Assembly: GCA_946406115.1 (NCBI GenBank)
Contig: OX291551.1
Coordinates: 14,570,001 to 14,634,000 of the forward strand
Direction: 5' to 3'
Length of the DNA stretch: 64,000 nucleotides
DNA from: Apoda limacodes
Taxonomy: Eukaryota; Arthropoda; Insecta; Lepidoptera; Limacodidae
This document shows positions 9,509 through 21,145 of this stretch, in pieces; the stretch's first letter is position 1, and each line of letters starts with the position of its first letter. Under the pieces are notes generated by a model. That model made no database searches. It was not told where the DNA came from and saw only the letters and a list, made by a program, of their open reading frames with translations. Made by a program: the position numbers and the translations under genes.

Positions 9509-9752
9509 TAGACTTTGCCATCGGCTCCGCCCGCCCTAAATTCGTTTATCGGCGTGGAACTTCTTAGTTACTGATAAAGTTTGCAAGCTATTGTTTGTTT
9601 AACTCGGGGTAAAAAGTGGCCTATATACTATTTCAGGACCTAACTTATATGTGTGCCAAGTTTCATCCAATGGTTGAAGCGTGATTGAATGACAAACATC
9701 CAACCATCCATCCATCCACACATATTTTCACATTTAAAATATTAGTAGGAAG
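9509..9752 (+). repeat. Family B repeat, copy 2 of a tandem pair
   Basis: Begins TTTGCCATCGGCTCCGCCCG and repeats the order of copy 1 with an internal deletion before GGGGTAAAAAGTGGCC. It ends CATATTTTCACATTTAAAAT, with a CCAT microsatellite near 9700. Confidence 0.75.
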
Positions 9753-10069
9753 TAGGATTGGCTCGTTATAATGCTGTAATCAATAATTTAGAATTCTCAT
9801 GTGCAATGATATGAGAAATTATCCTACAACAATTTAAAAGTATAAAACTACAAAACTTTAACAGTAAAAACAACCGGGTTTAAAAAGATGCACTATAAAG
9901 GTAAAAATTATTACTTATAGCCAAAGATTTGTTCGAATCACAGGTTGAAGTTTGTGTCTATGTACCTAACAGTTTATAAAACACTTCACTTGCATGACAC
10001 CTACTTCAAACGGTAATTCAAATCAGATTTCTGGCAATAACTAATTATTATTATTGTTACCTTTTTATT

Positions 10070-10425
10070 TATCTTTTTGAAGCGGGTTGTTTTTTTGATA
10101 AAAAGTTTTTATTTTTTACTTTAGTGTTCCTTTTTTTTTTCTTGCACTAAAAACATCCATACTTGTAAAATTTTATGCAAGCATCAACATAAAAGGCGCG
10201 TTATAGTAATTCAAAATTCACATCAATTATTATTTTTCTCCAAAAGTTTAAGTTTTAAATCCACTTCATTAATATGGGACCACCCCAGGAACGTACTCTT
10301 TCGAATATATTTTTTTTTTAAATCGGTTCACAATTGACGAAGAAATCGGTGGACATACATAAAAAAAAATATACCTGTCGAACATATAACGTCCTCCTTT
10401 TTTGAAGTAGGTTGAAAAACCTAAA
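10070..10425 (+). repeat. Interspersed repeat ending in GAAGTAGGTT motif
   Basis: The right end (about 10330-10425) matches a common lepidopteran pattern: ATCGGTGGACATACATA, ACGTCCTCCTTTTTTGAAG, GTAGGTTGAAAAA. A related motif TTTTTGAAGCGGGTTG lies at the left end near 10073. The 54905-55190 copy shares this right end. Confidence 0.5.
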
Positions 10426-11681
10426 TGTCGTTCAGTTCCGTCTCAAAATTGAGTAAGTATATGTGTATATTACATATATAATTGTTATGTATCTATACAT
10501 TTTTATATATTATATATGTATTTCTAAAGAAAATTATTAATAATTTATAGATACAATTCAGTAAATACTTCATAAGCCAATAACAAAACTAATAACTGTA
10601 TGTACATATGTATATATGTAGGTGCCTACATTTCATTGGCGGGGCTCCAGGTCATGTTGATAGTCGTGTGTAGAATACAAAGCTTTGATCGATAACAATA
10701 ATATTGAATGCAAAGTAGAATGCGTTAAAGTGACCTCACATAAGTGTATTAGGTACACCGGGGATTTACTAAAGTGGTCATTGTTCATATTGTTTTGTCT
10801 GCAACAGCTTACAATAAAAATACTCATGAGATTAAGGGTGTTGGTAACCTTTTGGATCTTTTCACGGATCCTTATCAAAATTTTAATATTTAGAACACTC
10901 ATCACCTTTTCTGGTGAAAGCTACGGTTTAATATGTGTAGATACGTGTAATTTTGTAACTAACTTGTGCGTGTACGATAGTAGTGACGTCAGCGATTACC
11001 GAATGCCACTATTGGACATATTTACGGTGTTCTTACTATAAATCTATCGATTCTTACTCCGTACAACGTTTACGAAAATGCGGGATACGTTAGAAGCTTT
11101 AGTTTTGTTGTAATCATTTAAATTTTTAGTGTCAATTTACTTTTGGCTGCGACATTTGCATATAATTTAAATGGTTGAGTCTATAGTGTTTTCAGTGCAA
11201 ATTAAACCGTAGCCTAAGAAATACTTGCGTTAAGGGTGATTCACCATATCTGGCTGGCGGATTTGAAACATAAGTGAAGTGAGTTAAAACAAAATGAATG
11301 ATTTTTTGACGACATCTTATAGGATCGCAAGGGGAATTCTTCGAAATCTACTCAAATTTAGATACATTTGAGTGCAACAAGTTAAGAGATCGGTAAAATA
11401 GATTCTATAGTTAATTAACAATAGGCAGGGCTGAATACTTTTACATAATTTCTAAAGTAAGAACTTCTATTTAACGTCATAAAATAAATAATAAACAATA
11501 TCTAACCAAGTGTAAGAAAATAATAAAAAATCTTTTCATCTTTTTAAACAGCGTAAATAAGATATACATTATAGTAGAGTTTTTATTACTAAATCAGACA
11601 CAAGTTTATACAAATGTTTATATTTTAATCATAGCAATAAATTATACTCGCAAACAGCGTTAATGGCAAAGAAATTTCGCT

Positions 11682-11920
11682 TTACAAAAAAAGTGGCCAA
11701 AATTTAAAATCGGAATTTCTCAGCGAAGTCGGTGCCTCGTGCAATAACTCATTCGGCATCGCATAGTTTGCGTTGACGCCCAGATATTCCGAATATCTGA
11801 TGTTTGCCGCCAAACGTATGCACTGGGTTTTTGACGCTAATTCGTCCGGGTCCGTCCTTTCTTCCAACACTTTTGGTATGAAAATTGTGAAGAAGCTAGA
11901 AATATTTCTAACCACCATCA
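11682..11920 (-). CDS. Candidate coding exon of unknown protein
   Basis: A minus-strand open stretch ending at the stop at 11682-11684. The inner part (about 11890-11690) has protein-like composition and many G- or C-ending codons, unlike the surrounding AT-rich DNA. It reads VLEERTDPDELASKTQCIRL, then AANIRYSEYLGVNANYAMPN, then ELLHEAPTSLRN. There is no good ATG upstream. The first in-frame ATG is near 11918, and an acceptor-like TTTCTAG lies close by. It could be a last exon, a decayed retrocopy or a repeat fragment. I recognise no family and assign no function. Confidence 0.25.
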
Positions 11921-12734
11921 CACTTAAAAAAAACGTCTTCAACTCTCATTGATAGAATATAAAATCAATTAAGTATTTCATTATCACTGTTTGCGTATAC
12001 CTATTAGTGATTTTAGGTAATGATCTTCTGATTTCGTGATTTTGAAATTGTTGAAAAAGGAATTTTAAAAATTTGCATTTTAAAGTGTTCAAAATTAGGG
12101 TCCAAGTTCAGCAAGATATATGAAAATTAAATGATAGGCGCTTGAATATTCGTGCGTAAGATTTTCCTTAAAAAATAAGTAAGCTATTAAAACACGTTTT
12201 TGTTAGGTATCTTTTTGTATTTCTATAAAATCTCTCCGTGTTGCAACGCTACGGAGCAACAAAACGACGGAGATGGAAGAACAGAAAATTACATTACATA
12301 CTTTTTATCCCATTTACCGAGAAGCTGCTGAGGGATTTAACGGCGAAAATAGAGTTTTGCGCAAAAAAAACAAAAAAAAAACTGTTTAAGAGAAAATAGT
12401 AAAATATTAAGCACAATATAGGTAATAGAATTTCATGCTAAAAGTAGGTACGAGTATTTAGTATTCCATTCCAGTCGGTAATTAATCGACCCATGTCTCA
12501 TAAAAAATGTCTTTGCTAAAACTAGAATATAAATATTATACCAATGGCAATTATTCGAATGTGTTTTAAATTTCGACTTTTACAAAGGTCGGAGATTTTG
12601 CTTTAATCAGAATTAAAAGGTTCATTTGTTGATGAAACTAAGTAATAGCATTTCAATTTTATTGCTGAGAATAACCCGTGTAGTTACTTAGCTTGTTATG
12701 TCGAGTTAAGATCAAAAGATAAAAATTAAATCCG

Positions 12735-13022
12735 TTTTAATATTTTAAATGCGAAAGTATGTTTGTTTTTTATTCGTCCATCTTTCACGTCGGTATATGA
12801 AAAGACGGAAAAGGATATAGGCTATTTTATTCTTATCCCGGCAAATTCAAAAGTTTTCGCATGACTTACTAAAATCGAATTGCATGTTGACGAACTATAG
12901 CTAACTACTGCTACATTATAACTTGCTGTAACAAGCTTCCTGAATGAGTTGCCGTTGGAATTCCATTTCGATAACCGAATTTAGGTCGGACGAAGCCGCG
13001 GGCAGAAGCCTTATGCTGAAAA
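12735..13022 (-). repeat. Family B repeat (minus orientation)
   Basis: Reads on the minus strand from CCCGCGGCTTCGTCCGACCT through AAATTCGGTTATCG and GCCTATATCCTTTTCCG-like core to an end GCATTTAAAATATTAAAACG near 12735. Moderately diverged. Confidence 0.65.
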
Positions 13023-13084
13023 ATATTTTTACTTTGGATAAGTAGTTGAAAATGTAATTTTTTTATTTATTAGAATTGGAAAAT

Positions 13085-13562
13085 CTCTGGGATACCAAGA
13101 TACCAGTTTGGCCCTTATGACTCGGTTCAACGACGCACTAATAGAATCGTCGACGATCTTATACTCACGTAACCTCAAGTCTGAGGAGAGATTTTGCCTC
13201 CCTGTGTGTGTTCTACCGCTTGTTTAATGGGATGTGTTCTGAGGAATTATTCGTAATGATGACCACGGCTTATTTTTCCTATCACACCTCTCGTCATTGG
13301 CAGGGAATTCATTCTCACACCTTAAAATCTCAATGATACATACAGTGGAAGTCCAGAGAAACTTCCTCCCGCGAACGCTTAGGTGGTGGAATGAGCTCCC
13401 TGATAAGGTTTTCTCTAAGGACTGGGGAAGGGGTTATTAGATTAGATTAGGAAGAAAGAAGTTATTAGATTTTTGAAAGGTCGGCAATGCGTCCATAGGC
13501 TGCGGTGACCGCTTACCATCAAATGTACCGTAATCTTGTTTACCACCTTAGTGGTATAAAAG
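13085..13562 (+). pseudogene. LINE ORF2 C-terminus and 3' UTR, decayed
   Basis: The longest copy of the window's jockey/CR1-type LINE. Translation in broken frames gives VQRRTNRIVDDLILT (about 13121-13165), then EERFASLCVFYRLFNGMCSE (about 13183-13240, across a frameshift), SRHWQGIHSHTL (about 13290), and VQRNFLPRTLRWWNELPDKV (about 13349-13400). The 3' UTR carries TGACCGCTTACCATCA and TGTTTACCACCTTAGTGGTA. Frameshifts and a small internal duplication near 13430-13450 make it non-functional. The reverse transcriptase catalytic region is missing. Confidence 0.8.
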
Positions 13563-14721
13563 AAATCGATAAATTTCCAGAAAATTTAGTAAATGTGTTT
13601 AAACATTACAGTAAAACAAAGTCTGCCAGGCCAGCTCGTTAAACCATACAGATAATGGCAGCGAGGTAGCTAGAAATATGTATCGAATGTGTGACAACAT
13701 TATATTCATTGAAAAATACAATAATGATAATTCCAAGCAGTCTGGCAAGTAACAGCTAGTTTTGAACACTATTCTCTTAAAATATTTAAAGAAATCGTTC
13801 AAATTCTAGTTTTATTTTGAAAGTCAAATAAGGGATCACAAAATTGAAAATGGACGCTGCATTTACTTACCTGCGCCGCAGCAGGGCTTTGATAAAAATG
13901 AACGGACCCTTTTAACAAAGAAGACACTTGTCTATGGATTAAATAATATTTAAACTAAATTGTTTGCATTACCGCCCAGAAGTGCCCGGGACTCTCTGAA
14001 ATGTGAGCTTCTGAAGAACTAGGCAATATTCGGGTAATTAATCCTTCCTAAGAATAAAATATAAAAGATACGAATAAAGGTTTTACTTTGACCAAGACAT
14101 AAGATGCATCAAGATTTTTAAACTGTTTTGGCAAAGATATCTTCAAATTTCTATTTGAGTTGATTATTTTCTTAAATTGGTTTAAATAAAATTTTATTTC
14201 AATATTATTTTCTGATTTCACTAAACTTGCTAATTACTATCGTCGACATATGTTTGTTAATTATTTTAACACAAATATGTTAGCCGAGAAAGTTAAAACA
14301 ATTAAATTCATTCCTTAAAAACATATATTAATTAAATACAGAGCCATAAAGATTAGTATTTATCATTACTCGTTTCAAAATGAACCTTCCCAGCAGTTAT
14401 TTTCCAGAATAAATTAAACAAGCTTATAAAAACTTAAAAGCTGGGGTTTAAAAGCGGATATCTAAAAGGCAATTATAGATGTAAAGTGCAAAAATAAATC
14501 AGCTTATCTTGGAAAAAAGCCGTTAAATCTTTGATAACAGGCAATCAAATCCGTATCAAGAACAGACTGGTCTAGTAATGATGACTGCAGCTTAGATCAA
14601 TCATGTGTGAGATTATAAATTTAAATGTGGTGTCAAAAATAATACTACTATCTAAGTAATTTTATAATTAACTAGTGATGTCAATTTTCTATTTTTAATT
14701 TATTTTATGTATAATATTTTT

Positions 14722-15120
14722 GGGTTCCGTACCCAAAGGGTAATATGCGGGACCCTATTACTAAGGCTCCCTGCTGTATCTCATGAACCGTGATAGATAG
14801 TCAGTTGAAATTTTCACAGATTATTTATTTCTGTTGCCGCTGTAACAACAAATACTAGAAAACAAAATAAAATAAATATTTAAGGGAACTTCCATTAACA
14901 AACGTGTTTTTTTTGCTCGATATTGATAACGGCAACAGGTAGACGCTTCAAATATTCACAGTAGATTAAGTTATATTTTCACTTAAAAAATAAATTATTA
15001 AATTAAAATAAAACAAATATTTAAGGGGGGCAGCCATACAAAAAACGTAATTTTTTTGCCGTTTTTATAGATAATGGTACGGAACCCTTCGTGCGCGAGT
15101 CCGACTCGCACTTGGCCGAT
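14722..15120 (-). repeat. Family A repeat (minus orientation)
   Basis: On the minus strand it starts ATCGGCCAAGTGCGAGTCGG at 15120 and ends GGTACGGAACCC at 14722. Between them is a GTTGTTACAGCGGCAACAG motif also present at 25035-25055. This copy contains an internal partial duplication: the AAATAAATATTTAAGGG-type block occurs near 14870-14890 and again near 15005-15025. Element class unknown to me. Confidence 0.75.
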
Positions 15121-16310
15121 TTTTTTTGCTTGTATTTCAGACGAAATTACGCATTTGGAGGTGAAGAGAATTCAAACAGTGCGGATTTAGGTACATACAA
15201 GACAATAAGTTTGGTAATCCTTAGTTGCGTTTAATAGTATATATTTGACAACATGTATCTTTCCTCTTGTGGATGTCTGTTTACGTCGATTCGGTTTTCT
15301 GCCGGATCTTGTAGTGCATAGGTACGTAACAAAATCGAAACAAAAATCCTAATTCTTTTATTATTTGAACTCCATTCTTTATTTTGTTCTATTGTATTGT
15401 TGGAAAAATAAAAATAAACGGCCATGATCATGTTACCAATTTTGATTAAGCCTGCATGACCTGCCATGCCATGACGTCACATAATTTGTTTGATTTTTTG
15501 TTCAAAATTAAAATGTATTTGCATATTTTAACAGTTTAAATCCCTGGACGATAAGAGGGCTTCTCTTCACTACTCACTTTAGACCTGCCTAAATTATTAT
15601 TGTAATGTTTAACCTAAATACTTAAAATATAATGTATCCAAAAATATATTATAAAAAATTGTAAGAATCAATCTACCGCTTCTCAAGTTATTTTTGTAGT
15701 AGTTTTCAAATACCTCACGTATACATAGGCATTTGTAGTATGAATGTACAATTATGTTCGCCGAAATGAATATACTGAGAAAAAATAATTCAGCTGCCCA
15801 CGAATAGATTCATATCTTTCAATACTTGCTTAATTGCTTAGATCTCTATCAGTGCAATAGTCGGCCAAAGTAGAACAGCAACTTACTTTTACATCTATTA
15901 AACTCTCATTTTTATTACTTATTTATTATGTAAGTACATACCACTTTAGTGTTCTAATAAATGTAATGTGTTATCATGTGTTATAACCGTTATTAAAACA
16001 CGAATTCCAGTATAGGTACTAACTTAAATTAAAATAATTGTTGATGATGTTCTATTTTTATTCATTACAGTATATTCTAAAGTAATAACTTATGGTTCAA
16101 TAAATAGTCATGTAGTTACATGCACTTATAATGTGCTAAATCGTGTTACTAAATTGAAATAGACAACATCAGAATAGAAATGGGTATGAAAATCGAACTT
16201 ATAAGCCACATATTAACTGCATATGATATATTTTTCGGGCTTGCACTTAGTGAAATGTTTTGGTGTTTTTGTACGACCAACGTTATCTTCTGGTTTTATC
16301 AATTTACTAA

Positions 16311-16338
16311 CGGCGAATTTTCTTTTCAGGTGTTTCAG
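16311..16338 (+). promoter_or_regulatory. 3' splice acceptor of the ds coding exon
   Basis: A pyrimidine-rich tract, TTTTCTTTTCAG, ends at 16329. A second CAG ends at 16338. Either would place the ds ATG 48 or 39 bases into the exon. The frame stays open upstream of the ATG to the acceptor, so coding could in principle extend into an upstream exon. The signal peptide right after the ATG argues that translation starts here. Confidence 0.6.
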
Positions 16339-16376
16339 ATCTACAATGTGCGTGCGGTGAGAAGAAGCTACGCGCG

Positions 16377-18080
16377 ATGATGCGCGTCATTTTTATTCTA
16401 TTTGTCGCTTCGGCGGCGTCAGAGCATGTGCGCGAGTTCACAGTTAGGGAAAATGCACGTGCAGGAACCCTTGTTGGGCACCTAGGAGATGAATTACCTG
16501 ACGCTGCACCACCGTACACAATAGTTCCAGTTCCAGGCAGTGCTGTTAATGATGATCTTAAAATAGATTCTCAATCAGGAGAGATAAGGACTCGGATACC
16601 ATTAGACAGAGAAAATAGAGATCATTATGCTCTAGTCGCTATCCCTGCTAGTGGTGATAACATACGTGTGGTTGTTCGAGTTTTGGATGAGAATGATAAT
16701 GCACCTATGTTCCCTACGCCAATTATGAATGTTGAGTTTTCAGAAAATACACCTAGGGATGTTAAAAGAAAATTAAATCCTGCAAAAGATGAAGACCTTG
16801 GTATTTTTAACACTCAAAGATACAATATAGTGAGTGGAAATAATGACAATGCATTTAGGTTATCTTCCCATCGAGAACGTGATGGAGTGTTGTATTTAGA
16901 TCTTCAAATAAACGGTTTTCTTGATAGAGAAACAACAGATCATTATGAGTTAGTAATTGAAGCTCTAGATGGAGGTACACCTCCATTAAAAGGAACTATG
17001 ACAGTCAACATTACAATTTTAGATGTAAATGATAATCCCCCAGTTTTTGCTGAAAGTGTGTATTCAGCGAATATTCCAGAAAATGCAACAGTAGGAACAC
17101 CGGTTTTAAAAGTATCAGCTACTGATATTGACTCTGGAGAAAATGGTCAGATAGAATACTCTATAAATCGTAGACAGAGTGATAAAGAAAACATATTCAA
17201 GATTGATTCTGAGACGGGTGAAATTAGTGTAAATAAAGCCTTAGATTTTGAGACAAAGGAATTACATGAGCTTGTAATTGTTGCTAGGGACAAAGGTGCT
17301 CAACCATTAGAAACAACTGCATTTGTTTCTATACGCGTAACGGACGTTAATGACAATCAGCCAACTATAGATGTTATATTCTTGAGTGACGATGCTACCC
17401 CAAAAATTTCTGAATCAGCACAACTTGACGAATTCGTTGCGAGGATATCAGTTCATGATCCAGACTCGAGAACTGAATATGCAAATGTCAATGTTACTTT
17501 GAGTGGAGGTGATGGACATTTTGATTTACGAACCCACGATAACATAATATATTTAGTAGTAGTTGCGTTGCCTTTAGATCGGGAGTCGCAATCAGACTAT
17601 ACCTTAAATGTTGTAGCAACAGATAAAGGATCGCCACCTTTACATGCTTCTCGGATCATCAACCTCAAAGTAACTGATGTAAATGACAACGCCCCGACTT
17701 TTATTGAAAGTGAATATAAAGCGAGTGTTCCCGAAGCTGCAGCACCTGGAACTCCAGTCGTGCAAGTATCTGCTAATGATGCAGATGAAGGGGAAAATGC
17801 AGATATTCGCTACTCTCTGCTTCCCAGTGCACAGACAGATTGGTTCTCGATTGATGAGCGTTCAGGTTTGGTAACAACACGAGCACGAGTAGATTGTGAA
17901 ACAAATCCCATGCCCCGACTTACGGTAGTAGCCAGAGATCGCGGAAATCCTTCTTTATCGTCAACAGTGCAATTAGTAGTGACAGTTCTCGATGTGAATG
18001 ACAATGAACCTATCTTCGACCAGTCTTTCTACAATGTCACTGTTCCAGAGAGCGAAGCAGTTGGTAGCTGCATAATGAAG
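16377..18080 (+). CDS. ds: Dachsous, N-terminal coding exon (partial gene)
   Basis: First coding exon of the giant atypical cadherin Dachsous, the partner of Fat in planar cell polarity and Hippo growth control at the cell surface. The exon encodes 568 residues in phase 0. Residues 1-15 form a signal peptide (RVIFILFVASAAS core). Cadherin repeats span about 19-108, 117-220, 228-327, 340-438 and 447-543, and a sixth begins near 550. Calcium motifs are DENDN at 104 and DVNDN at 216, 323, 434 and 539, with LDRE at 76, 182 and 400, LDFE at 289 and VDCE at 505. The segment NTQRYNIVSGN with SSHRERDGVLYLDLQ (145-177) is, from memory, close to insect Ds. ATG-ATG offers two starts (16377, 16380), both with a purine at -3. 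Full insect Ds is about 3,500 residues, so only the first sixth lies here. Another large cadherin is possible but unlikely. Confidence 0.88.
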
Positions 18081-18104
18081 GTAATATTTGTTGGACTTTC
18101 TTAA
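18078..18104 (+). promoter_or_regulatory. 5' splice donor and retained-intron stop
   Basis: AAG|GTAATA at 18080/18081 ends the exon in phase 0, exactly where the sixth cadherin repeat is cut. Unspliced reading adds VIFVGLS and stops at 18102-18104. Confidence 0.75.
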
Positions 18105-18780
18105 GATATATGGATTAAGTAATAGTTTAATTGTAGGAAATTAGAATTTATAATCAACAAAAATTATAACATAAAATATAGCCCGTGTTAAGTAGTATAT
18201 TCAGAATATCGTTTGTAGAGTGATAGTTCAAAGGTTTTGCATCTTGATCTATTATGTATGTTATGATGTCGAAACAAAATCATCAACGGAACAGTTAATT
18301 TGTTTCTTTTAGCAAGTGAAAGTGTTAGTTTTTGCAACTACTTGTAATACTGAATGTTTAACCAAATTGCCGTTTTATTACCTGCAAGTGTTGATTTGAC
18401 GATCAATAGGTTTTATTGCTAATTGATGGATATTTCATGGATTTTCCTTAGATCTTCGTTTTATATCCCATTGAACATACGTAACATATTAACGTTACTG
18501 TGATCTAAAAATGTCATTATATGAAAAGGGTCAACAGGATCTTATAGGATACGAATTATGAGAAACTACAACGTATGATCACATATGAATCAGACAGATC
18601 AATTACGTTTATCTGTGCTGTTACAAACTGGCTCCACCCGGAACTGACGAAATTTGTTAAAAAAACTTCAATTTTCATTAAGCCTTATCGGTCGAATCCA
18701 ACTTGAGACTCGTAACTTACGCGAGTTAATTTCTTTTAATATATTCCACCTATATTGAAGTAGTTATAAATAAAGTGCAT

Positions 18781-18945
18781 AAATCTATCGAGTGGAGTGA
18801 TGCCAGTTTGGGCGTGTGGCGAAGCGCATCGCAAATTGCGATCTAAATTGAAAATTAAACAGTGTGCGCTGAGTGCGGGTAGTGCGGCGGTGAGCCCGCG
18901 GCGGACGCGAGGCGACCAATAAGCTTTTGGCGGCACTGACTTTCA
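18781..18945. promoter_or_regulatory. CpG-rich block with CCAAT, promoter- or enhancer-like
   Basis: A sharply GC-rich island 0.7 kb downstream of the ds exon. It includes GGGTAGTGCGGCGGTGAGCC (a GCG|GTGAGC donor-like site), CCGCGGCGGACGCGAGGCG and a CCAAT at about 18916. Initiator-like CAGTG sites occur on both strands (ACAGTGTGCG on +, GTCAGTGCCG on -). It could be an alternative first exon on either strand or an intronic regulatory element. No open frame of note lies in it. Confidence 0.4.
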
Positions 18946-20282
18946 AACGTGTTCCTATTTCAAAATAGGCATTAGTTCCTATTTCGAATTGTGAGTCCAA
19001 GCCAAAACTAAGCAACGATACACACACCTTTAGTACAAATAAGTGATTTGCTATGAAATTTAGAGGAAATAAGTTATATTGATTTCAAATAGGTGTTCCT
19101 TTAAACTCTAATGAAGTTTTAACAAGAATTGCAACTTTTGTTAATTAGGTTACATAATGAATTTGATTTTATATGTAGACTAAATTTGAAGATTCATAAC
19201 ATGCATATGATATTGTAAGTAAGATTGTGTCGCAGCCAGATAAAAAGGCCAGCAAATATATATTTGTTAAAAATCAAACTTTTCTGGAGCAGATTTTTGG
19301 ATATTACTTGAATCCCTTTAACTTGGCAAAACAAAGTTATTCCATTAAATAGTAGGTGGCTTTTCTGATAATTCCGACCTATTTACCAGTAGGTATTAGG
19401 TAACTTAACTAAATATCTAATGATTCGTTTGTTAATTTGTCAACTGTAAAATTACTTTTTCTTTCTCTGTCCAAAATATTATAAATACTATTATTTCAAA
19501 AAATAGTATTTCATAACTTTGACGATTCAAAAGTGTTTGTAAAATCCTAATTTTAATAAAAAAAAAATTGATTTTGACTTTAAGTTTCTGCAAATGAGGT
19601 GAAGAAGATACTTCTATCAATAAAGTCTAAATGTGTTAACAATAAAGTAGTGATAATGTCAGTAAAAGATAAGAATAGTAAAAGGTATAAGATAAGAACT
19701 ATATATTATATTGATTTAGATCACAATCAAGTGTAGAATTAGATCCTAATCATAGGTATATGATAGTTGTGCTAGAAAACCAAACAATTCTGTACGACTT
19801 GAATCCTTGAAGGCAATAGAACAACGGATTCGATTCAATTGCCTTGTGACATTTTTCGACACCTGCCCCTATTACTGTGTCACGAACTCACGAATACGGT
19901 ACTGTCTTGTTTTGAATATTCTCTGTCGATAACAATACCTGATTCGCTTCGAAATTAATAGAAAGATAGCGTAAATAGACATGCCTCATTAGAAACTAGC
20001 AAGTTTAGAAATTCTGATTTTTTTAAGATATCGAACTGGTTTCCGTTTTCGGCACCTTATTTATTCAAAGTTTAACATAAGTATTTTTTTTCTATAAACA
20101 GAGTCAAAACTTGTTATATTACTCAGGTGTATCTTGCAGTTCCATTTGTAGAAAAATCTGTTACCGTGGCAACTCTCGATCAAGATTAAAAATATATTAT
20201 TAATCCTTATTTTCCATAGGGCCAAATTTCATTTTAACTTATTCTGCCGTTTTTGCGTAATTAAGTCACAACCTTAACCCCC

Positions 20283-20445
20283 TTGCAGCTGAGTTGGTAG
20301 TGTGGCCACTTGCTGTGCAGAGGGTGTGAGTTCAATTCCCGCACTGGACAAACATTTATGTAATAAAAATTTGTGTTTCTCGTGAGTTTAGGTGTGTGTT
20401 ATGTATATACATATGAATATATATATAAATAATTCTATTGCATAT
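20283..20445 (+). repeat. tRNA-derived SINE
   Basis: The head has an A-box-like AGCTGAGTTGGTAGTGTGG and a B-box-like GAGTTCAATTCCCGCAC. The body continues GACAAACATTTATGTAAT, and the tail is rich in TATA. The same body sits in reverse at 36481-36740 and 43806-43992. Confidence 0.75.
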
Positions 20446-20562
20446 CAATGACATGTAGGACATCAACGACATACATTGCTACGCAGAGATTGGTACTGGG
20501 GACGCTTTATTATTACACAGGTAGTGTAGGCATTACTAGTACCGTTGTGGAAGAAAAGCGTG

Positions 20563-20680
20563 GAGAATTTGTGTCTCAAATCGAGACCACTCTGTCCAAG
20601 GTCTCTACGGTACGCTACGGTAACCGCTTACCATCAGGCGGACCGTGAGCTTGTTTGCCAGCTTAGTTGTATAAAATGTA
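20563..20680 (+). mobile_element. LINE 3' end fragment
   Basis: The last part of the window's LINE family: GGTAACCGCTTACCATCAGG, CGGACCGTGAGCTTGTTTGC, CAGCTTAGTTGTATAAAA. The ORF part is absent. Confidence 0.75.
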
Positions 20681-20877
20681 TGTAAGAGTATGCATTTACA
20701 AAAAAATTTAATATATATGTGTATTTGTATCCGTTTTCTGGTATCCAAAACTCAAGCTTTGCTTTCTTAAGGGCCAGAAGGCGCCGTGTGTAATGTCCAA
20801 AAATATTTAAAGCATTTAAAAATATTTAAACGTTTCACATTTCGTATAATTTTTCTTGTAAATATTTTTAACTAGTT

Positions 20878-21145
20878 TTTGCCAACGGCTCCACCAGCGC
20901 TGAATTCGTATATTAGCGTGGTGTTTTTCAGCAACTCCTTTTTATAGAAACAGATTTTATAGCCAGCTATAGCTGTACCTATAGTACTTCCTTTGAATTT
21001 GGTTATAGTTATTACTACGGAAAATTTTTCCGTCCCTTCAACTGTCTCTGTGACAAATTTTAGCTTAATGGCATGCTCTATTGCGACGTGACAAACAAAC
21101 CAACAAACTTGTGCAATTATAATATTAGTATAGATAGATGTACAT
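20878..21145 (+). repeat. Family B repeat
   Basis: Starts TTTTGCCAACGGCTCCACCA, passes GAATTCGTATATTAGCGTGG and TTATAGTTATTACTACGG, and ends near ATTATAATATTAGTATAG. The AAAAAGTAGCC core is deleted in this copy. Confidence 0.65.

Larger units (their letters stand above)
5390..16329 (+). other. Probable 5' intron or upstream region of ds (inferred)
   Basis: About 10.9 kb of AT-rich non-coding DNA between the promoter-like block and the acceptor of the ds coding exon. Recognisable contents are listed separately (family A and B repeats, LINE tails, a perfect hairpin, one candidate coding patch). Stretches 5400-6480, 7340-7540, 7620-8570, 11050-11640, 11950-12730, 13570-14720 and 15130-16300 hold nothing I can name. 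Confidence 0.35.

Noticed and set aside
10633..11041. Overlapping open stretches of 90 codons (minus) and 118 codons (plus)
   Set aside because: The plus frame lacks a good ATG start, is rich in I, L and F as expected for AT-rich DNA, and shows no domain. Two strands open together is typical of chance.
15231..15467. 78-codon minus-strand frame starting MAGHAGLIKIGN
   Set aside because: Starts at a plausible ATG but has no domain, no coding-like codon use and no neighbouring exons.
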